A stretch of DNA of 13,656 nt from Glomus cerebriforme (taxonomy: Eukaryota; Glomeromycota; Glomeromycetes; Glomerales; Glomeraceae): the NCBI GenBank assembly GCA_003550305.1, contig QKYT01000131.1, positions 214,468-228,123 of the forward strand, in the 5' to 3' direction. The notes under the pieces were generated by a model. It saw only the letters and a program-made list of their open reading frames with translations, did no database searches and was not told the origin of the DNA. Below are positions 7,271-13,656 of this stretch, piece after piece (position 1 is the stretch's first letter; every line of letters starts with the position of its first letter). Made by a program: the position numbers and the translations under genes.

Positions 7271-7635
7271 TTTTCATCAACCTTTTTGCTTCTAGGGGGA
7301 TATATATATAAATTATATATTCCATACAGATGCTCAAAAAAATTCAGAATGGACATACAGTACCTTGGGTGATAAGTCAATTATTGTTAGTTCTGTTCTG
7401 CCTACTGACTTCTTGTAAAACTACATTCAAAATAAAACAATCTTCTCTCAGAATGCTCAGGGATGATTTATAGTCAACTTGTACATTATATGGATTTAAC
7501 TATCCTCAGCAAAGTTCGTGCTATATTGGTATGGTCATTAGCAATTGTGACTACTTACCTAACTTGAATTGACTTAGGTGGAAAACTTTTGACATTCTGG
7601 TAAATATCATAATGTTAATGTTATTTGCATTATGA

Positions 7636-7887
7636 TTGACTTACTTGAGTTATTGCACAAAAAAAAGTACTATTCTTCAAGAGTTATTAGGTCATTTTTT
7701 TAAACTAAATCCTAGACCAGATTTTACATTTTTGGATAGATTCTACAAGATTCTTACATATGGATACGGATTTGGGATAGGAAATAGGAATATGAAAATA
7801 CTTGAATTCACTAGCAATGATATCTTTCATTTGAAAATTAGTGACATAATTGACATTCTTAACAGTTTAGACATTGAAATCTTTTAG
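7636..7887 (+). CDS. Possible exon or small hypothetical protein, unassigned
   Basis: An open frame of 83 codons with a TTG rather than ATG at its left end, so any real start or splice acceptor is unknown. It reads as plausible protein: LLGHFFKLNPRPDF, DRFYKILTYGYGFGIGN, then alternating hydrophobic positions (KISDIIDILNSLDIEIF) to TAG at 7885-7887. I do not recognise a family. It may be a terminal exon of a lost gene or a chance ORF. No polyadenylation or promoter signal decides this. Confidence 0.3.
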   Translation: MTYLSYCTKKSTILQELLGHFFKLNPRPDFTFLDRFYKILTYGYGFGIGNRNMKILEFTSNDIFHLKISDIIDILNSLDIEIF

Positions 7888-8043
7888 TATAAATATGATA
7901 ATAATTTTTTGCAAATGTATTTTAAAAAATTGCAGAGACTTTAATATGTAACAATATTTTAAGTTTGAGATAGGTGTTTGGGAAATAATAACTTAGTATT
8001 ATATATAACTAGGCGTAACCCATCACACTGTGCCAGGAATAGG

Positions 8044-8067
8044 ACTTTCCTATCAAGTTAGGAAAGT
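8044..8067. repeat. 9-base inverted repeat ACTTTCCTA/TAGGAAAGT
   Basis: Perfect arms at 8044-8052 and 8059-8067 with a six-base loop, in otherwise featureless AT-rich DNA. The surrounding stretch from 7890 to about 8700 shows no gene, RNA or mobile element that I can support. Confidence 0.5.
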
Positions 8068-8704
8068 AACAATAGCATGTTTATATTTTATATTATTTAA
8101 TAGGCCTAGATTTTTACTTTTATTATGAAGAAAATAGATGTAATTTTATGATTATCTACTACTAATTAGTATTAGTAAAATGTCAATTACAGAAAACTAA
8201 AAATAATTTTTTTTCACATTATTAATCATAATCAACGCAAATTTGCCAATTAGTATAGATTCTGTCATATGCCACAATTTAAAGACTATTTATACAGGCT
8301 AATCTAAAGTTCAGTGATCAACACAAATTTTTTTATATATAGATAATAGATACAGTATTGTATTTTAATCTGTAAAATAATTCTCTACAAAAAAATAAAT
8401 CTAATAATTATACTTTATAGTAAAAGTGATTTACTATAGCTGGAATTACAGAATACATGTATCAGATTCTAGATTTTTCAATTCAATACTATTAATATAA
8501 GGGTAAAATTAACTGTACATTAGGTTTTGCATGGATCAGATTAAATTGGGAATTAAATCAAGTCATGATACCTGAAATTATTGTAAAATCATAATTTCTA
8601 TAACATCCAAATTTCAACAATTTCGTATAAATCAATTAATTCAATACGCCACTAAAACACATTATAATATATAATTTGCATTTTAAGTTGAAAAATGATA
8701 TCAT

Positions 8705-10147
8705 GTTATATTTATCATCTCCTCCATAACAAGAAACTTCTTGGGATTCGTCACCTAATAAGATGGGGTGACTGTAAAGGGCTGGTTTATTAGTATTAAC
8801 ATAAAAAGACCAATGATATCACTATTCATCAAATGACCAGTGTCATAAGAAATGGTTGGATTATAACATTGGATAATGAAGCAAGAATTAGTTTATTATT
8901 TTTGTTAAATCTCAATACAAAAGATATGTATTATATATATTAAATTAAAAATACCTTGCTAGTGATTTGATAATGGGGTGACATAATCCCATGACTCTTA
9001 CTATGAGAATGTAAATTATATCTTTTTGCTTGATGTTTAAATCCAACAATGTTATTAAGAGAAATAAGGCTTCCTTCACTTACACTCGTGCCATTTGCTC
9101 CAATAACAATCAAAACATCATTATTTAAATCTATTTCCTGATCATTACAAATAACCTTTGGAGATGCTTATAAATAAAATTATTACAATTAATTTTTCTA
9201 GTAATAAAGAAAAAATTTTTACATATAAGTAAATACCATATATTGATCCTAAATAATATTTGATTCCTTTAGTTGACAAATATTTTCCAGTAGATATATG
9301 AACAAGAGCGATCCTTGGTTCATATACAATTGGCTTTTTCTGAAATTTATGCTTTAAGTAAAACAAAAATAAATAAAAAAATTATTAAGTGGTTTAAAAA
9401 GTTCATGATACAAAATTTTAAAATATCTTAATATCTTACAAAACAATCCTCCTTCACCTCATCGGGAGATAAGCGAACGAACATTACTACTTATTCAAAA
9501 TTATCATTTAATGTTTTGTGATAGATTTCATTAATATTATAAACATACCAAACATACCTAATTTTGCCATTAAATCCATTATCCGATATATAGCAGTCCA
9601 TTATTAAAGGCAACTTTTGTGTTTTAACATCTTGAATGCAGTAGAATCCAGTCCATTCATCATCTATGTAAACATCTAATCTCTTTTCAGTATCAGAAGT
9701 GTATAAATTAGATGGTACCATTTGTTTAACAAAAGTCTATCACCAAGCTTATAAATTCCTACATTCCAATCCCAGTTGCTTGTGAATCGATATGCAATGC
9801 AGATTTGTTTGCTGTTAAAAAGAATATATTGAATATTCAGTACCTAATGTATGTGTATTTATGTTAAGATTCTAAAAAATAAGTTCTATTCACTAACAAA
9901 AACCTTATATTAGCCTTACCTTTATGAAAAATAACAGCCCAGTTGGAGCTATATTTCTTAAACTTTAGTCATAATGTCAATGACAGCTTATCATTTACCG
10001 CAGGCAAATCAGCATGCTTAAAGATTCGTAGACCCATTTCTCCAAAGGAAATAGAATCTGAATCTTTTACAGCAAATTTTATTATTTCCTGCAAGAAAAT
10101 ATAATAAATTGTTTATCAAATACTGTAACATTTTCATTTGTAACCAT
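8705..10147 (-). pseudogene. Decayed multi-exon gene: concanavalin A/laminin-G-like region plus MIR domain
   Basis: Exons inferred on the minus strand: a tentative 10147-10124 (ATG, eight codons); 10088-9920 (IIKFAVKDSDSISFGEMGL ... SSNWAVIFHKG); 9811-9440 (RFTSNWDWNVGIYKLGD, KWYHLIYTL, RLDVYIDDEWTGFY, NGFNGKIRYVWYV); 9339-9237 (IALVHISTGKYLSTKG); 9166-8955 (SLISLNNIVGFKHQAKRYNL, HSHSKSHGIMSP); and about 8754-8705 (QEVSCYGGDDK). The W-Y-H, D-V-Y-I-D and FNGKIR elements suit a laminin-G/ConA-like lectin fold. The later exons match MIR beta-trefoil repeats (known from O-mannosyltransferases and IP3/ryanodine receptors). GT-AG junctions at 9439/9340 and 9236/9167 keep phase. Lesions are TGA 9969-9971, phase mismatch between the 9920 and 9811 exon ends, a one-base shift near 9697, TAA 9491-9493, and a shifted last exon. 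Function is probably lost. The C-terminus was not found. Confidence 0.6.
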
Positions 10148-10687
10148 AATAAATTTAATGCTTTTTTTATTGCATTTTAATATTATTTATGTAAAGTAAG
10201 GGAAAACATCTGTTTAAAAAATGGAATTTGGTTTATATTCACCTTAAATAATATAATACTGAAAGAATCAATCCTAAAATAGCATGTCGATAGCATTCAA
10301 ACAAGAGATTTAATATCTCATGAGATTGTAATTCCATGAAAAGAATGTACAACTTTTTTTTAAAAAAAATTATTATTGCAAAATATTAAATATACCTTAA
10401 AAGAACTTAAAACATTTCAGTTGAATTTCTTGAATTTAAAATGAAAAACCATTCTTTTTTCAATAACTTCAAAAAAATTAGATTGTGTTTTAATATTAAA
10501 TATTTGGTTCTTCACCAGTGTAAATTTTTACATCATATCCTTCTTTAGTTATTCAAATTGTCCAGTTCATCATTATTAATCAAATGATTTGTGTGGGTTT
10601 TTATTATTTTGATTAAATAAATTAACTTGTCACGAGCTAATATAATAACATGATTTGAATTGTAATTATATGATTTTAATGATTTAT
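10148..10687. other. AT-rich intergenic DNA, no feature seen
   Basis: No sustained coding frame with balanced composition, RNA gene or transposon end is visible. A GT donor-like AAGGTATAT near 10395 (minus strand) could belong to an upstream exon of the MIR-like gene, but no convincing exon adjoins it. Confidence 0.5.
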
Positions 10688-10877
10688 AAATGAATCAAAA
10701 TTAACTATATTTCTAAGCTTGTACAAAGTTTAATTGATTATATTATTAACTAATTATAGAAATTTTGCATGTTAATAATGAAAAAATCACGTAATAAATC
10801 ACCCAATATAGAAATTTGCATGATGCGACTCATCATGCTTAATTTATTATTGTATCATTATTAATTTTGACTCATTT
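10688..10877. repeat. 190-base segment bounded by a 17-base imperfect inverted repeat
   Basis: Arms at 10688-10704 and 10861-10877 match at 16 of 17 positions. Inside are two copies of ATAGAAATTT(T)GCATG (about 10757 and 10809) and a perfect GCATGATG/CATCATGC hairpin (10818-10838, loop 5). This could be a tiny MITE or foldback relic. I see no clear target-site duplication, so the call is tentative. Confidence 0.4.
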
Positions 10878-11027
10878 TTAATATTCTTATTATTTTTAAA
10901 TATATAAATACACACTTTTTTTCAATATTTCGTATTAATTATTATATGGTATCTTTAATTACATTATTATCAATTTTATTTCCTCTCTTAATCCTTTTTT
11001 TAAAAACTACTCCATCTATCCCTAGCT

Positions 11028-11184
11028 GGCCAGATAGTTAAGTATCTCCTAACTGGCTGGTTGGTTTTTTTTTTCTCCTTTAAACTCCCTCTTATCTTCC
11101 TTATACTGTATATGAGAACTTTCTCGTTTCTGGCAAGGAAAGCCGGTCAGATAGTTGAGTACCTCCTAACTGGCTGGTTGGTTT
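11028..11184. repeat. Pair of 40-base direct repeats
   Basis: Copies at 11028-11067 and 11145-11184, offset by 117 bases, differ at three positions, all transitions. Each contains CAGATAGTT and CTAACTGGCTGGTTGGTTT; AGATAGTTA and TAACTGGCT form an imperfect stem. The sequence is more GC-rich than its surroundings. It may be a fragment of a dispersed repeat. No gene is present from 10880 to 11280, which is pyrimidine-rich on the plus strand. Confidence 0.8.
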
Positions 11185-11465
11185 AGATTAGAATTCCCTC
11201 TTCATTTATTTCACTTAATTTCAAAAAAGGCTAGTAACTCTCTAAAGATACCATCTGTTAGCAAAAAGTCTATTATTATTTGACTGAAACCTGAAACCTG
11301 CCTTTCCTAAAAGAAGATATTAAATATTACTGGATTTAATTGATAAGAAAGAACCAATTTTATTAACAGAAAATGAGGAAACAGCTATATAAAGCAGAAA
11401 AGTAGGATGTGCATGATCATAATAGACCTTTAAACAGCAAAAATAAAAAAAATCTAAGAATTACG

Positions 11466-11734
11466 ACAATAAGAAAGCAACAAATAAATGGGTGAATAAA
11501 GAATTGATGAAGACTAACGAAATCATTGTGAACGAAAATTTCAGTGAAAAGAAATAAGTAGAAAGCTAAGCATAAGAAAAAAAGAATCTAAGGATAATAC
11601 AAATATACAATCATGACAAGAAGAAAGCAACAAATAAATGGGTGAATAAAGAATTGATGAATACTAAAGAAATCATTATGAACGAAAATTTCAATGAAAA
11701 GAAACAAGGAGAAAGCTAAGCACAAGAAAAAATA
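11466..11734. repeat. Pair of ~118-base direct repeats, period about 150
   Basis: Copies at about 11466-11583 and 11616-11734 share AGAAAGCAACAAATAAATGG and a following GTGAATAAAGAATTGATGAA segment and run to GCTAAGCAYAAGAAAAAA, with scattered substitutions. The sequence is strongly purine-rich on the plus strand. Neither copy holds a coding frame I can support. Confidence 0.85.
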
Positions 11735-12456
11735 GGTCAATTTGAGGAAAAACTAAACTGATAGAGAATAAAAGGTGCTAGGAATATTGGGATCACTTAC
11801 AAAGTATGGAAAAAAGTGAGAATTATTGAGAAAATAATAAATACAATAATCGAATACAAAAAAGTATTCTGATAACTGGAAAAAAAGGAATAATAAACCA
11901 AGAAATAAAATGGGAGAATAATTTAAAGTTATCATGTTAATTGAACATATGAAACTAATTTGGAGTAAGGATATAATAAGTTAGGAATAGAAAAAAATAA
12001 TGGTGTAAATTAGAGTAAAACAACAAGAAATCAAACAATAATAATGAAATAAAGTAGAAAAGGACAATGAAAGAATATGGGAAGAACTACAACATATAGA
12101 AAATATTCAACAATGTCAGAAACTGCTAATAGAATCAGATAAACAATAAACAATATTTGTATAACAACTAGTAAAATTAATAGTTTATTAGGATATAGAT
12201 TAGAGACATTTAATTAAAATAATCAAATGAACAAATTAATTGTAAATAAACATTTATTTTGTATTTAATAAAAAATCATTAAATAAGAAAAAAGAAAAGA
12301 AAACTTATAACGATACCTTGCAAAATAATAGAAGTAAAAAGAAAAACTTGCTATCTAAAATTATTTTTTTTTTATTTTATTAAAATAAACTAGAGCATCA
12401 TGTGAGAATGCCTATGTTTTTTTAACTATAAAATATATCATCGAAATGTTGTAAAG
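11735..12456. other. Purine-rich, A-rich DNA without a supported gene
   Basis: The plus strand is dominated by A and G with few C. The only long open frame (minus strand, 11753-11935) is Phe/Leu/Tyr-rich, as expected from complementing A-rich DNA. Nothing functional is recognised. Confidence 0.6.
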
Positions 12457-12458
12457 TA

Positions 12459-12482
12459 CAGTCAGACCTCCATATAATCACC
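12459..12482 (+). repeat. Left terminal inverted repeat of the MITE
   Basis: Twenty-four bases that pair with the right end at 12936-12959 with two mismatches (C/T and T/C, both transitions). Preceded by TA. Confidence 0.88.
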
Positions 12483-12935
12483 TCTTCGGTTCTGCAAAAA
12501 TTGGTGATTGTATAGAGGTGTTATTGTAAAAAGGTACCTCCCTATAATCCCCACTATATTAAAAATCATGTGAAGTGATTATATAGAGTTTTACATCGCA
12601 AATTATATTATCAATTTATTAAAAGTAAAAAAAATATATTTACAAGTGTTATTAAATGTTATTAATATATTATACTAAATGTTAAATCTATTATATTGTA
12701 TTAATGTTATTATATGTATTATATGATCATACGCGCATTTATAAGGAGATTTACAACCAATCAAAAAATTATGTGATTAATTGGAGGGTAAATTATTAAC
12801 AAAAATGATATATGTGTTCAGAAAAATGCGGTGATAGTGATTATAACTGTTTTGTGATTATAGAGAGGTAATTTAATAATGTTTAAATTGGTTTCGCAAA
12901 AATGGGTTCTTATAAAGAGGTGTTATTATATAGAG

Positions 12936-12959
12936 GGTGATTGTATGGAAGTCTGACTG
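12936..12959 (-). repeat. Right terminal inverted repeat of the MITE
   Basis: Inverse of the left end at 12459-12482, two transitions apart, followed by TA at 12960-12961. Confidence 0.88.
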
Positions 12960-12961
12960 TA

Positions 12962-13406
12962 TTGTCGTAATACAAGATATTATTTTATACTAATATTTCT
13001 CCTTTTAGGCGGTTATTACATTAATGGTGCAGTATAAAAATCTACAAATATTCTAAATCGGTTGTATGATTTATTTTTCATGAGTCTAATTATATTATAC
13101 TAGTAAATTATTGAATTTACAAATATGGTTGTCATAAAGTATAAGAATGTCCCTATATTTACCAATTAACATTAAGATAAATTGATGATAGTTTCATCCC
13201 ACTATAAACTGCTTTAATTGTAAGGATTTATTATTATTTTGGAGAATTAAATTAATGAGTGAATTGCTAAAATGATGTAATATTCAAAGATTATTTTTTA
13301 CTCTAATTCCATTCATTTAACGTTATACATCGTTATTCATATATAATTATTAAAATAAAGATGTCTTTTAAATTTCCACTCAAGTCCTTTACAAAATATT
13401 TCATCA
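12962..13406. other. AT-rich DNA, no feature seen
   Basis: No coding frame, RNA gene or repeat that I can support in this stretch. Confidence 0.5.
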
Positions 13407-13511
13407 ATGCTAACTATTGCAAATGACCGTGTGATTCAAGCTAGAGAAAACAAGAATTTCGCGCTCATTCAAATATCCTTAGAGCTCGTACTATTAGTTA
13501 AATTGTTGTAA
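13407..13511 (+). CDS. Very small ORF or exon fragment, unassigned
   Basis: A 34-codon frame from ATG 13407 (MLTIANDRVIQARENKNFAL, then IQISLELVLL) to TAA 13509-13511. Its composition (Asp, Arg, Gln, Glu, Ala codons) is less AT-driven than the neighbourhood, which is the only reason to list it. Family unknown; could be an exon scrap or chance. Confidence 0.2.
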   Translation: MLTIANDRVIQARENKNFALIQISLELVLLVKLL

Positions 13512-13656
13512 AAAAGAATTTTATCAACATTGTAGTGTCGGAATTAGAGTAAAAGGATCAGGTGATTTGAAGGGTCATGTGATTTTAGAGTAGATCATTT
13601 AATTGATAAGCATGTTTGTAATAAGGGATGAAACATTTAATAAATTAGTGTAGATC

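Larger units (their letters stand above)
12459..12959. mobile_element. Complete non-autonomous DNA transposon (MITE), pogo/Tigger-like ends
   Basis: The 501-base element begins CAGTCAGACCTCCATATAAT and ends with its imperfect inverse (last bases GTCTGACTG). The terminal inverted repeats match at 22 of the first 24 positions. TA flanks both ends (12457-12458 and 12960-12961), the target duplication of Tc1/mariner-superfamily transposases. The CAGTC...CTCCATATAA start resembles pogo/Tigger termini as I know them. There is no transposase ORF inside, so mobility would depend on a transposase elsewhere. A GCAAAAATxGGT...AGAGGTGTTATT subterminal motif occurs as a direct repeat near both ends (about 12495-12533 and 12898-12936). 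Confidence 0.88.

Noticed and set aside
11028..11184. tRNA gene or tRNA-derived SINE
   Set aside because: TGGCTGGTTGG slightly resembles an A box, but no cloverleaf, B box or anticodon stem could be built.
11753..11935. Minus-strand ORF of 60 codons
   Set aside because: Composition is Phe/Leu/Tyr/Ser, as expected from the complement of A/G-rich DNA. No motif, splice signal or neighbour supports it.

Overview
The window looks like accessory, repeat-rich DNA from an AT-rich eukaryote. The likeliest source is an early-diverging fungus of the arbuscular-mycorrhizal type (Glomeromycotina, Rhizophagus-like). This is inferred from the very high A+T content, short GT-AG introns, a fungal-style two-ORF LINE, a decayed gene with lectin-like and MIR domains, and a small transposon with pogo/Tigger-like ends. 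Nothing in it looks prokaryotic, and I found no intact host gene.

Positions 1 to about 6050 hold a non-LTR (LINE-type) retrotransposon on the minus strand; its 3' end lies beyond position 1. From its 5' side it carries an upstream region with dense CAAATGAC/GTCATTTG palindromes, then ORF1 (RRM-like folds, a CCHC zinc knuckle, a late coiled coil), then ORF2 (APE-type endonuclease followed by reverse transcriptase with a YLDD core). ORF2 would be one continuous reading frame apart from three breaks: TAG at 2109-2111, a 94-base direct duplication that shifts the frame, and TGA at 725-727. All ambiguous bases of the window lie between 127 and 5922. Both ~95-base duplications in ORF2 are joined by a single N. 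This suggests a collapsed multi-copy family with unmerged assembly overlaps.

Positions 6050-10150 hold broken host-like coding remnants. These are a minus-strand hypothetical gene (6158-6660), a divergent plus-strand hypothetical gene (6790-7056), an unassigned plus-strand ORF (7636-7887), and a multi-exon minus-strand gene (8705-10147). The last has a concanavalin A/laminin-G-like region and a MIR region, and carries stops and frameshifts.

Positions 10150-13656 are gene-poor. They contain small inverted repeats, a 40-base repeat pair, a ~118-base repeat pair, an abrupt change from pyrimidine-rich to purine-rich sequence near 11.28 kb, and a complete 501-base non-autonomous DNA transposon (12459-12959) with terminal inverted repeats and TA target duplications.

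The genes do not form a pathway. The window is best read as a mobile-element graveyard beside decaying members of expanded gene families.
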